Shown: positions 48,967 to 57,916 of the stretch, piece after piece
Position numbering within the stretch: the first letter of the stretch is position 1
How the letters are laid out: every line of letters starts with the position of its first letter
Origin: JAABTH01 sp964390725
Lineage (GTDB): Bacteria; Bacillota; Dethiobacteria; DTU022
Reading direction: 5' to 3'
Assembly (NCBI GenBank): GCA_964390725.1
Contig: CAYMIW010000007.1
Location: 27,543 to 91,542 of the forward strand
Length of the DNA stretch: 64,000 nt
The notes under the pieces: model-generated
The model's database searches: none
What the model was told of the DNA's origin: nothing
The model's input: only the letters and a program-made list of their open reading frames with translations
Position numbers and translations under genes: made by a program

Positions 48967-51071
48967 ACTAAAAGGCGGATCCTGGCATCAAGGGCTAATG
49001 CCCCTTTGCTTTCAGCAAAAACCCTGACCGGGTTGATATCAATTTCCTTGATGCCGGGGAAATCTGTCAGCAGGTATGAAGTACGGATGATCAGGTCAAT
49101 AAAAGCATCAACATCCCCGGGGCTGTTACCGCGTAAACCGCTTAAAATCTGCCAGGCCTTAAGCTGTTTCAAGCGTTTTTTGGTACTATCGTAGCTGGCA
49201 GGGCACAGTATGTTGGTTATATCCTCTATTACTTCTATATATATGCCGCCCATACCGAAGTAAATTACCGGACCAAAAGAAGGATCGTATTTTCCCCCGA
49301 CGAACATATCATATCCCCCTGGAGCCATCTTTTGAATCCTTACTCCGCTAAAAACAGCCTGTTCGTTATAATGTTTTAAATTGCTGCGGATTTGGTCAAA
49401 CCCGGCAGTAATTTCTTCCGCGGTCTTTATATCCAGCAGTACTCCACCTGCGTCTGTTTTGTGCAAAGCCTGTGGAGAGACCACCTTCATGACGACAGGA
49501 TAACCAAGGTTACCGGCAATCTCCACTGCTTCATCGGGAGTTGCCGCAGTATTTGAGGGTATGGTTTTAATTCCATAAGTGCTTAACAGTTCCAGGGATT
49601 CTTCCCCATAATCACCTTCTCTAATTTTTATCCATACCTGTGCTGCATTGTGATCAATACCCTGCGGCGGCAATGGTTTTTCCTGCGCCAGTATTTCATT
49701 GCGCTTACGATAATAATTCATTTGCATGGCAAGTGCCCTGATCATTTCTTCGGGACTATTGAAAATTGGGAATTCAACATAGCGTTTTGTTTGCTGGATC
49801 ATCCTGGTCGGGCCAAAAAGGCAGATGGCAAGAGGTTTCCCCGATGATAGCATTGCCCCCCAAGCTTCCTTGGATAAGTCTGTTAAAAACATTTTATGAA
49901 AAATATTTTCTCCTGCGGGCATCTGTGGTCTCTGACTAATATAAACCGATCCGTCAACCTGGTCGGAATGCATAACCGAGTAAAAAACATGAGCGGTCAG
50001 CTTGGGGTCATATATGTCACCCATATCAAGAGGGTTGGAAAAATTAATAACCCCGGCATTGCTGAACTTTTTCAGGCTTTTATAAAATTGCTCATCCATA
50101 TCGGCAAACTTAAAGCCTGCTTTTTCGCAGAGATCTGCTCCGATCACTGAAAATCCCCCGGCCGGGCTCATCACCATGATCCGGTTACCTTTCATAGGAG
50201 GAAGATGAAAAGCCTTGGTTACTTCAACGAAGTCAAGAAAATTATCTATTCTGATCATTCCTGCTTCTTCAAAGGCAGAGTCAATAATATCCTCGTCGCT
50301 TCCCAGGGCTGCTGTATGGCTCATCGCTGCAGTTTTACCTGCTTCTGTGGTATTTGATTTATAAACTATGATTGGTTTGTCAATATATTTGGCTGTCTCT
50401 ATCAGTTTGCGGCCGCGGCTGATGCTTTCGAGGTAGAGGCAGATTACTTTTGTTTGCGGATCCTCCCCGAAATACTCCAGGAAGTCTACTTCATCCAGGT
50501 CAAGCTTGTTGCCAATGCTGGCAAACTTAGCCAACCCGATTTTCTCATCAAACAGGTAGTTTAACATTGTCAGCGAAACACCGCCACTCTGGGAAATTAT
50601 TGACATTTCTCCTTTTGGGGCCTTGTGAAGGGCAACAAAAGGCAGGCAGAGGCCATTCTCCGTATTAGCAACTGTGACGCTGTTCGGCCCGACAAAACGA
50701 ATACCATGCTCGTGGGCTATTGCCAGCAGCTCTTTGGCCAGTTCAGCCCCTTCGCTGCTGTATTCAGAAAAACCACCTGAAGGGATGGCCATTCTATTAA
50801 TACCGAACTTGCCGCAGCGTTTCATCATGCCGGGAATCAACTGAGCGGGGATCATACAGTAGGCCAGATCGGGGATTTCCGGAAGGTCTTCAATGGTTTT
50901 AAACATTCTTACACCATCTACGTGAACATCATCACTGCGTTCATTAACTCCAAATATTCTGCCCCTGTAGCCCCAGCGCAGCAGGTTTTCAAGGGTCAGA
51001 CGGGGGATGTTGGTTGGTTTTGAGGAAAGCCCGATAATAACAATAGACTCAGGGTAAAAAATCTTATCCAT
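48963..51071 (-). CDS. acd: ADP-forming acetate/acyl-CoA synthetase (fused alpha-beta)
   Basis: 702 residues. An N-terminal CoA-binding domain (YPESIVIIGLSSKPTNIPR; FVGPNSVT) and a succinyl-CoA-ligase-like domain with the phosphohistidine loop (AAMSHTAALGSDEDIID) are followed by an ATP-grasp domain (GYPVVMKVVSPQALHKTDAGG). The enzyme turns acyl-CoA, ADP and phosphate into acid, CoA and ATP, the energy step of amino-acid fermentation in many archaea and some bacteria. GAGGAGG lies before the ATG. Confidence 0.9.
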   Translation of the reverse strand: MDKIFYPESIVIIGLSSKPTNIPRLTLENLLRWGYRGRIFGVNERSDDVHVDGVRMFKTIEDLPEIPDLAYCMIPAQLIPGMMKRCGKFGINRMAIPSGGFSEYSSEGAELAKELLAIAHEHGIRFVGPNSVTVANTENGLCLPFVALHKAPKGEMSIISQSGGVSLTMLNYLFDEKIGLAKFASIGNKLDLDEVDFLEYFGEDPQTKVICLYLESISRGRKLIETAKYIDKPIIVYKSNTTEAGKTAAMSHTAALGSDEDIIDSAFEEAGMIRIDNFLDFVEVTKAFHLPPMKGNRIMVMSPAGGFSVIGADLCEKAGFKFADMDEQFYKSLKKFSNAGVINFSNPLDMGDIYDPKLTAHVFYSVMHSDQVDGSVYISQRPQMPAGENIFHKMFLTDLSKEAWGAMLSSGKPLAICLFGPTRMIQQTKRYVEFPIFNSPEEMIRALAMQMNYYRKRNEILAQEKPLPPQGIDHNAAQVWIKIREGDYGEESLELLSTYGIKTIPSNTAATPDEAVEIAGNLGYPVVMKVVSPQALHKTDAGGVLLDIKTAEEITAGFDQIRSNLKHYNEQAVFSGVRIQKMAPGGYDMFVGGKYDPSFGPVIYFGMGGIYIEVIEDITNILCPASYDSTKKRLKQLKAWQILSGLRGNSPGDVDAFIDLIIRTSYLLTDFPGIKEIDINPVRVFAESKGALALDARIRLLV

Positions 51072-51237
51072 ACTTTCTTCCTCCTCTATACCAACTCAGG
51101 ATCAGCCGGTTCACTTGGTGATATTTATTTTACCATAGATTAGAAATATTATTTACTGGTGTTTCCCTGGCTAATTAAGTTTTATTAATAAAAAAAGAGG
51201 ATTTCTCAACTTCTATATATAACTTATACGATTGGAA

Positions 51238-51268
51238 TATAATCAATTTATTAGTAGTGATTACTAAT
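51238..51268 (+). promoter_or_regulatory. -10 box with palindromic operator candidate
   Basis: TATAAT at 51238-51243 is followed by the inverted repeat ATTAGTA (51250-51256) / TACTAAT (51262-51268) with a five-base centre, right where transcription would start. No clear -35. The surrounding 51072-51310 region is AT-rich and otherwise featureless. It would control the methyltransferase-ketosynthase pair. Confidence 0.45.
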
Positions 51269-51310
51269 ATAAAGAAATATGATGAAAATATTAACAGATA
51301 GAGGGAAATA

Positions 51311-52045
51311 ATGGATAATAAGTTCTGGCAGTTTTATGAAAGAGTTTATGACATGATTTTATTGAGGCTGTCCCCGTACCAGGTAATGCTTGAGAAAGCG
51401 TTTCTCCTGCTGGAGCCCCGGAAAGGATTATTTTACCTGGATGCAGGGTGTGGAACAGGTAACTTTTTACGGTTACTCAGCGCTTCTACAGACGATTACC
51501 AGCTTCATGGAGTGGATTTTTCTCCGGCAATGCTGAACAGGGCGAAAGAAAAGCTCGGGCAGAACAAAACAAAAGTCACTTTGCTGGAGACGGACCTTAA
51601 CAAAGAACTTCCCTTTGCTAACCATTTATTTGACGGAATTGTCTGCCTGAATGTAATTTATGCAATTAGTGAAGCAGAGCATCTGGTGAATGAATTTGGT
51701 AGAATTTTAGAGCCGGGCGGTCGGCTGGTATTGTCCACTCCTTTAAAAGAGCCGAAAATAACCCCCATTGTCAGGGAACATCTCAGTTTGTTAAAAGAAA
51801 CATATCCAAAATCCTGGTTGTTCGTTTTTGTCGGCCAGGTGCTTAAGGTGCTGTTTCCCATGTCTGTTTTTATATTAATTAATATTTTTATAAAAAGGAA
51901 AAAAGAATTTACCTTCTATAGCGAAGATGAAATAAAAGCATTATTGTTATCTGCCGGTTTAAAACCGGAAACCGTTTTGCTGGTTTACGGGAAGCAAAAC
52001 TGGTTGATTCGTGCTGTTTGTGATAGCAGGGGAACAGCATTATGA
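51311..52045 (+). CDS. SAM-dependent methyltransferase, class I
   Basis: 244 residues. LDAGCGTGNFLRLL is the SAM-binding motif I, with LHGVDFSPAMLNRAKEKLG and GGRLVLSTPLKEP further on, a UbiE/methyltransferase-11 pattern. A hydrophobic segment (~185-205, VLFPMSVFILINIFI) suggests membrane association and perhaps a lipid substrate. The stop overlaps the ketosynthase ATG (ATGA). Confidence 0.85.
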   Translation: MDNKFWQFYERVYDMILLRLSPYQVMLEKAFLLLEPRKGLFYLDAGCGTGNFLRLLSASTDDYQLHGVDFSPAMLNRAKEKLGQNKTKVTLLETDLNKELPFANHLFDGIVCLNVIYAISEAEHLVNEFGRILEPGGRLVLSTPLKEPKITPIVREHLSLLKETYPKSWLFVFVGQVLKVLFPMSVFILINIFIKRKKEFTFYSEDEIKALLLSAGLKPETVLLVYGKQNWLIRAVCDSRGTAL

Positions 52046-53283
52046 GCGGGGGCAATAGTATGGACGAAGTAGTTATAACCGGACTGGGGCCGGTTGCTCC
52101 TAACGGAATTGGAATTAATGCCTACTGGGATGCCATAACTTCGGGTCGTTCCGGGATAAAACGAATTGTCAGTTTTAATCCTTCCGGATTACCGTGCCGG
52201 ATAGCGGGTGAAATAAAATCTGCTGATTTGACCAATTGCAACGGGTACTACAACGGTAATCTTCCTGATTCAAAAGCCTGTAAACTCTCTGTAATTGCTA
52301 CGATGCTGGCCCTTGAAGATGCCGGCCTATCCCCGGAAGATCTGGCCGATTACCGGACAGCTGTTTATATGGGAGTAAGCACGACAGATATGGAAGTGGT
52401 GCAACGGGAATTTCATCTTTTCGAAGATAAGGGAATGGCAGCACCCGACTCCCTTATTTCGGCTTTTCCGCATACCCCGGCTGTAATAGTCTCTCAGGTT
52501 TTAAAATCGTATGATAAGGTAATTACAATATCTACTGCCTGCACTTCCGGGTTAAACAGCATTATTTTTGGAGCAGAGTCCATTGCCCGTGGAGATGCTG
52601 ACCTGGTAATTGCAGGTGGGGTTGATACTCCGCTTTCCCCCTTGGTGTTGTCCGGTTTTTGCTCGGCAAAAATGGTGCCGACATCATATAATGATCAACC
52701 GGAAAAAGCTTGCAGGCCATTCGATATCGACCGTGAGGGTGGAGTTTTATCGGAAGGGGCCGGTGTGGTAATCCTGGAACGAAAGAAGAATGCACTGCGC
52801 CGAAATGGGAAAATATATGCAAATTTTTCCGGTGGGGGGCTTTCAACTATTTACTCGCTAAAAAAAATGAAAACAACCATATATGATGCCATGGAGCATG
52901 CACTTGAAAATTCTGCACTTACTCCTGCTGAAATAGACTATATATGTGCCTGTGCACCGGGGGATCCGGTAATTGACCGTGTGGAAACTACGGCAATTAA
53001 GGATCTGTTTAAAAGACGGGCATATAGCGTCCCTATTAGTTCAATTAAATCAATGATCGGAAATCCGGGAGCAGCTGCCGGTCCTCTCCAGGCTATAACG
53101 GCAGCAATGTCGATTCGGAACAATTTTGTTCCTCCCACTATAAATCTTGAAAAACCGGGAAAGTCGTGTGACCTCGATTATGTTCCGGGCACAGGAAGAA
53201 CTGCCAGGGTTAACAGGGCCCTGGTCAATGTCCGTGGATTTGGCGGGGGCATAAGCAGCCTGGTTCTATCCAGCGCCACCTGA
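52042..53283 (+). CDS. beta-ketoacyl synthase homologue lacking both active-site histidines
   Basis: 413 residues with the FabF-type fold throughout (VVITGLGPVAPNG at the start; RPFDIDREGGVLSEGAGVVIL in the middle). The nucleophile is kept: C167 in STACTSGLNS. The two histidines of condensing KAS II enzymes are not: the NAHGT position reads CACAP (C304) and the TGH position reads IGN (N341). The end motif GFGGTN is GFGGGI. It may be an acyltransferase or chain-length-factor-like partner rather than a decarboxylating condensing enzyme. A second possible start is ATG 52060. It overlaps the methyltransferase gene by four bases. Confidence 0.82.
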   Translation: MSGGNSMDEVVITGLGPVAPNGIGINAYWDAITSGRSGIKRIVSFNPSGLPCRIAGEIKSADLTNCNGYYNGNLPDSKACKLSVIATMLALEDAGLSPEDLADYRTAVYMGVSTTDMEVVQREFHLFEDKGMAAPDSLISAFPHTPAVIVSQVLKSYDKVITISTACTSGLNSIIFGAESIARGDADLVIAGGVDTPLSPLVLSGFCSAKMVPTSYNDQPEKACRPFDIDREGGVLSEGAGVVILERKKNALRRNGKIYANFSGGGLSTIYSLKKMKTTIYDAMEHALENSALTPAEIDYICACAPGDPVIDRVETTAIKDLFKRRAYSVPISSIKSMIGNPGAAAGPLQAITAAMSIRNNFVPPTINLEKPGKSCDLDYVPGTGRTARVNRALVNVRGFGGGISSLVLSSAT

Positions 53284-53355
53284 TTTGTAGTCTGGTAAAT
53301 CCAGATTATTATGCCGATCGACCCCGGCAGTTAATACAAAGGAAGGGGTTTAAAG

Positions 53356-55878
53356 TTGACTGATCTTATCCTCGGGTTGCTCACAGCTACTATTATAGCG
53401 CATCTATTGCTTGGCATCCTGGTGTTGAATAAAAAACCGGGCATCCTGTTGACTCGGATAATATTCAGCTTATCTTTGAATGCTGCTGCCTGGGCATTTG
53501 CAGTTTTAATGGTTACCCTTACGAATAATTATGAACAAATTCTTTTTTGGGTTCGGGCCAGTCACGCTGCCGGAATTATGATTATCTGGCATGTCTATAC
53601 CCTTTCTTTATCATTTCCCGCGGGGAAACCACTGGCAACAAAATACAATATTATGGTTTTGCTTATATGTATTACCCTCTTTTTATCATCTTTTAGTCCA
53701 TATCTAATCAGTGGATTGGCCGAACCTCACCTGTCGAAAGTGCCGACCTTTAGTTTTTTATTTCTTCCCTATGTTCTCACTTATGTTGGGTTGGCGCTTT
53801 ATGCACTGGTTCGTTTATACAAAAGAGCCGGAGCTGCCCGCGGTTTGCAGAAAATGCAGTTGAAATATCTTTTTGGCGGCATCATTATTTCGCTCGCACT
53901 TTCATCCCTGGCCAATGTTTTCCTGCCTCTATTAAATTTCAGTGAAATAGCAGGCTTTGATATCAGGCCCCTGGGCCCGGTATTTTCCACGGTAATGGTT
54001 GGTTCTGTAACTTATGCAATCATCAGGTACAGGTTTATGGATATGCGTTTGGCGATCAGAAAAAATATGTCTACCGTAGTGGCTATCCTAATAATGGTAG
54101 TATTACTATGGCTGTTTATTCGTTTTGTTAGAAGTACAGCGATTGACCTTTATAGTATGGGCGTTGATTTCTTAATTATCTTAACCGTATTGTTGGTGCT
54201 TTTTAGCTTTTCGCCTTTTAGAAACCTGGTTCAAAAAGTACTCGATCGCTACCTTTTTCGCAAAACTTACGACTATCGGACTTCCCTGTTGGATAAAATA
54301 CATAAGCTGACAACCCTGCTAAATCTTAATCAATTGATTGAATCGCTGGTTACCGAAATAGTCAGGGATATGGATTTGGAATGTGGTTACTATTACTGCC
54401 TGGTCAACCGTAAAGTGCTTTATTATGGTGCTGGTATAGACGAAATTGCAAAAGATGATAAGCAGTGCAGCGAGTTTGCTGCAGTTGGTGATAATCTTCT
54501 TAAGCATCTTGAAGAGAATAAGGACATTGTTCTTCAGTCAGATCTTAATAAGCAAAAGGTTGGCTCACTCACAAAACAGCTTGAAAAAGAAATGAGCGAA
54601 CTAAAAATTGATATAGTTGTGCCAATGCTTACCGGCAGTGAACTTGAAGGGGTAATTATGCTGGGGCAAAAGATGTCTGGTGAACCATTTTTCAAAGAAG
54701 ATATTCAGCTGCTATCTTTTTTATCATCCCAGGTTACTGCAGCCTTAAAGAATGCCAGGTTATACCAGGATCTGCTTGATACCAAGCGTTACCTGGAACG
54801 GATAATAGCTAATATGGGCAATGGTTTGATTGCTGTTGATGATAATGGTAAAATAACAGTATTTAACAGCGAAGCGGCTTCCATGACCGGTTTAAATTCA
54901 GAGCAGGCCCTGGGGGCTAGCGCCGAAGTTCTTTTAAATGAACAGATCTATAAACTTTACATTGAAACACTTGAAGCGGGCCGGGGCAGACACGGGGTTG
55001 AAATAACCCTGCAAGTAGGCCTGGAAAAACGTTATCTTTCCTGTAATACATCTTTGATTGAATTTAAGGAGACCGGTAGTAGCGAGGTAATAATTGTTCT
55101 AGGTAATATAACCCGGATTAAGGAACTTGAACATGAAAAAAGCCAGGCACAAAGACTGGCTTCATTGGGTGAAATGGTAGCCGGAATAGCACATGAAATA
55201 AAGAATCCACTAGTTTCAATCAAGACATTTGCAGATCTGTTACCTGAAAAATATGATGACGAACATTTCAGGTATAACTATTCCATGATCGTTAGCAAGG
55301 AATTAAGCAGAATAAATGATTTGGTAACAGAGATGCTCAACTATGTCAAACGAAATGATCCAGTTATAGAGAAGTTTAAGCCCGTTAAGCTTTTGGACGA
55401 TGTTTTACTGTTGCTATCTCCCCAGTTGGAGGCAGGCAATGTTCTAGTAGAAAAGCATTATGCAGAAGAAGAGTTTTTGCTTGATGCTGATTACAGCCTT
55501 CTTAAACAGGCTTTAATCAATATCTGTGTAAATGCCATTCAGGCAATGGCCGGGGGCGGAACTTTAAAAATTGGTTTGAAATATTTGGTTAATAAAAGTA
55601 AAATTAAAGAAATTAACGAAAATGAACCCAGGTATGCTGAAGAGAAGTGTGAGGAAATTTGTTTTATTATTGAGGACACGGGGATCGGCATAGACAAGAC
55701 TATCAGTGAAAGTATTTTTGACCCCTTTGTAACTAGTAAAGCTGATGGCATTGGACTCGGGCTAAGCGTGAGCCAGAAAATAGTTCTTGCCCACCGGGGA
55801 AAAATTACGTTTAGCCAGGCCGAAGGCGGGGGAACAATTTTTGAAGTTAAATTGCCGGTATATGATAACCTTGTGTAA
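53356..55878 (+). CDS. membrane sensor histidine kinase (7TM-GAF-PAS-HisKA-HATPase)
   Basis: 840 residues, TTG start after AAGGAAGGGG. About eight N-terminal membrane segments (to ~residue 260) of the 7TM histidine-kinase type, then a GAF-like domain (~310-460), PAS (~475-590), a HisKA domain with IAHEIKNPLVSIKTF and a full HATPase (ALINICVNAIQAM N-box, EDTGIGID G1, GIGLGLSVSQK G2). It should be an active kinase. Its partner kinase and an HD-GYP response regulator follow. Confidence 0.92.
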   Translation: MTDLILGLLTATIIAHLLLGILVLNKKPGILLTRIIFSLSLNAAAWAFAVLMVTLTNNYEQILFWVRASHAAGIMIIWHVYTLSLSFPAGKPLATKYNIMVLLICITLFLSSFSPYLISGLAEPHLSKVPTFSFLFLPYVLTYVGLALYALVRLYKRAGAARGLQKMQLKYLFGGIIISLALSSLANVFLPLLNFSEIAGFDIRPLGPVFSTVMVGSVTYAIIRYRFMDMRLAIRKNMSTVVAILIMVVLLWLFIRFVRSTAIDLYSMGVDFLIILTVLLVLFSFSPFRNLVQKVLDRYLFRKTYDYRTSLLDKIHKLTTLLNLNQLIESLVTEIVRDMDLECGYYYCLVNRKVLYYGAGIDEIAKDDKQCSEFAAVGDNLLKHLEENKDIVLQSDLNKQKVGSLTKQLEKEMSELKIDIVVPMLTGSELEGVIMLGQKMSGEPFFKEDIQLLSFLSSQVTAALKNARLYQDLLDTKRYLERIIANMGNGLIAVDDNGKITVFNSEAASMTGLNSEQALGASAEVLLNEQIYKLYIETLEAGRGRHGVEITLQVGLEKRYLSCNTSLIEFKETGSSEVIIVLGNITRIKELEHEKSQAQRLASLGEMVAGIAHEIKNPLVSIKTFADLLPEKYDDEHFRYNYSMIVSKELSRINDLVTEMLNYVKRNDPVIEKFKPVKLLDDVLLLLSPQLEAGNVLVEKHYAEEEFLLDADYSLLKQALINICVNAIQAMAGGGTLKIGLKYLVNKSKIKEINENEPRYAEEKCEEICFIIEDTGIGIDKTISESIFDPFVTSKADGIGLGLSVSQKIVLAHRGKITFSQAEGGGTIFEVKLPVYDNLV

Positions 55879-55923
55879 TTAAGCCAAAAATACGCACAGG
55901 ATTTATGGAGAGTGGGGGTAACC

Positions 55924-57915
55924 TTGAGGCTGGTTGTGCTATTTTCCGGTGACAGTGTAATCCAGGGAGAAATAACCGGGATTTTCCCCGGCAACTTTCA
56001 CCTTGTTGTTTGCAATGGTGACTTTTCTGGCAAGGCATTGCTTAAGGATGTTACCCGGGGTATTGTCATGGTTGATACAGATTCTCCCTATGCTGAGCGC
56101 TGGTTGATGAAAATTAAAGCGATAAGCCCTGATTTGGTCTGCATTGGAGTGGGCAAAAAGAAAGATAAATTCTTACTGTTCAATAATTACCTGTATGATC
56201 ACCTCGAAATACCATCCGAGGAATGGCAATTGGCTAAACTGCTTGAAAGGGCCTGGGAGAAAACTGAACCGGTGCCGAAAAAAAATAGTAATCAGCAAGC
56301 TTTAATTCCCGGTTATGCCGGTAGGGAGGGGCTGGTTGATTCAGATCGGCCCTGGGCCAGAATTCTATCTGATTTTTCAAGAGCCATGAGCAACCAGTTC
56401 AATAAAGAGAGATTTCTTGAATTATTTCTTGATGCGGTTAAAGAGCTAGTTCCTGTAGGTAAGATTGCAATTCTGCTGAAAACACCAGGTTGTGATCGCT
56501 ATAGCGTTTCGGTGCATAAAGGGCTTGACCCTGCACTGTTAAAACAGCTCTATTTTACAACTGAAAGCGGAATGCTCTCCTGGTTGGCCGAGCAGGGTGC
56601 TATTCTTTTTAAGGAAGAAGCTTTCAGGTTGCAGGAAACTGGCAGTGACGGTGATTTAATCCAGGAGATGAAATTACTAAATGCAGAAATATGCCTTCCC
56701 CTGTTTGTTCATAACAACCTTGTAGGAGTGCTGTCCCTTGGTAAAAAAATAACAGGGGATGCATTTTGTAAAAACGAACTCGAACTGCTTTACTCAGTTT
56801 GTGGAAATATTGCTTATGTTTTAAGCGACCTGGATCTGCATGAGCGGGTAATAACCCAAAAAGTATATATTGAAAGTATCCTGCAGTTAATGAACAGCGG
56901 TGTAGTGGCTATAGATGGACGGGATAAAATAACAATCTTTAACCAACGTGCCGCTGCTATTATTTCAACCGAAGCAGATCATATGGTCGGTTGCGACTTA
57001 AGAAAGCTGCCCAGTCCCCTGGGAGATATGCTTTATGAATCGCTTTTAGAAGGGACCAGTTACCATAAACAGGAGATTACAATTGGCAGCGAAAAAATAC
57101 CACTGGAAGTAAGTACTTACCGCATGACAAACGATAGCGGGTCGGTCCTTGGTTCTGTCATGATTTTTGATGATATCAGGACAAGAAAAAAAATGGAAGC
57201 TGAGAAACTGCATTCCGAACAAATTGAAATGCTTAACAGTTTTGTCGGCCAGCTAACTCATGAAATTAAGAATCCCATGGTAGCGATCCAGACTTATGCA
57301 GAGCTGTTGCCGGAAAAATACGATGATAGTGATTTTCGCAATACCTTTTCTGAAATGGTTAACCGCGAAATCCATCGTTTGAATGAGCTGGTAGAACAGT
57401 TGATTGCCTTTTCGTCCCCGCTTCGCTATCAATATGAAATAATTGATGTCCATGAAGTGCTTAATACAGCGGCAGACTATCTGAATTACGATGGTCGGGG
57501 TTCGGAAATAACCATTAAAAAACAATATTGTGGTGATAAAATAAAAATTAAAGCCGATAAGACCAACCTGGCCAGGGCTATTGCCTATTTATTAAAGTTC
57601 TTTTCGGATAATGCAGCAGATAATTATGAAATCTATATTAAAACTGCCTGCCTGGCTGAAGGGAATGCAACAGGAATGGTAAACATCCTGATTACCGATT
57701 CCACAACCAGCATTGGTACACAACAACTGGATCAATTATTTGATCCCCTGGCTATCAGGCCTGATAGCATTATTTCACTTGGCTTACCGGTCAGCAAGAA
57801 AATCATCGAAGATCATGAAGGCTTGCTTCGTGCTGCCCAGAAGAAAGGCGGTTACTTGAAGTTTGGCGTGGCGCTGCCGCTTTTTCCGGAAAGCTCAAAC
57901 ATCAAGGGAGAGTAA
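55924..57915 (+). CDS. second histidine kinase homologue with degenerate ATP-binding domain
   Basis: About 663 residues, no membrane segments. A receiver-like N-terminal region (~1-110) is followed by GAF (~150-300), PAS (~310-420) and a HisKA domain whose LTHEIKNPMVAIQTY box is almost the same as in the preceding kinase. The HATPase is eroded: the N-box asparagines are gone (ARAIAYLLKFFSD), G1 reads DSTTSIG instead of DTGIGI and G2 reads SLGLPVSKK. It is probably not able to bind ATP normally. TTG 55924 fits GGGGG spacing; GTG 55912 is the alternative. Its stop lies one base before the regulator's ATG. Confidence 0.85.
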   Translation: MRLVVLFSGDSVIQGEITGIFPGNFHLVVCNGDFSGKALLKDVTRGIVMVDTDSPYAERWLMKIKAISPDLVCIGVGKKKDKFLLFNNYLYDHLEIPSEEWQLAKLLERAWEKTEPVPKKNSNQQALIPGYAGREGLVDSDRPWARILSDFSRAMSNQFNKERFLELFLDAVKELVPVGKIAILLKTPGCDRYSVSVHKGLDPALLKQLYFTTESGMLSWLAEQGAILFKEEAFRLQETGSDGDLIQEMKLLNAEICLPLFVHNNLVGVLSLGKKITGDAFCKNELELLYSVCGNIAYVLSDLDLHERVITQKVYIESILQLMNSGVVAIDGRDKITIFNQRAAAIISTEADHMVGCDLRKLPSPLGDMLYESLLEGTSYHKQEITIGSEKIPLEVSTYRMTNDSGSVLGSVMIFDDIRTRKKMEAEKLHSEQIEMLNSFVGQLTHEIKNPMVAIQTYAELLPEKYDDSDFRNTFSEMVNREIHRLNELVEQLIAFSSPLRYQYEIIDVHEVLNTAADYLNYDGRGSEITIKKQYCGDKIKIKADKTNLARAIAYLLKFFSDNAADNYEIYIKTACLAEGNATGMVNILITDSTTSIGTQQLDQLFDPLAIRPDSIISLGLPVSKKIIEDHEGLLRAAQKKGGYLKFGVALPLFPESSNIKGE

Positions 57916-57916
57916 A

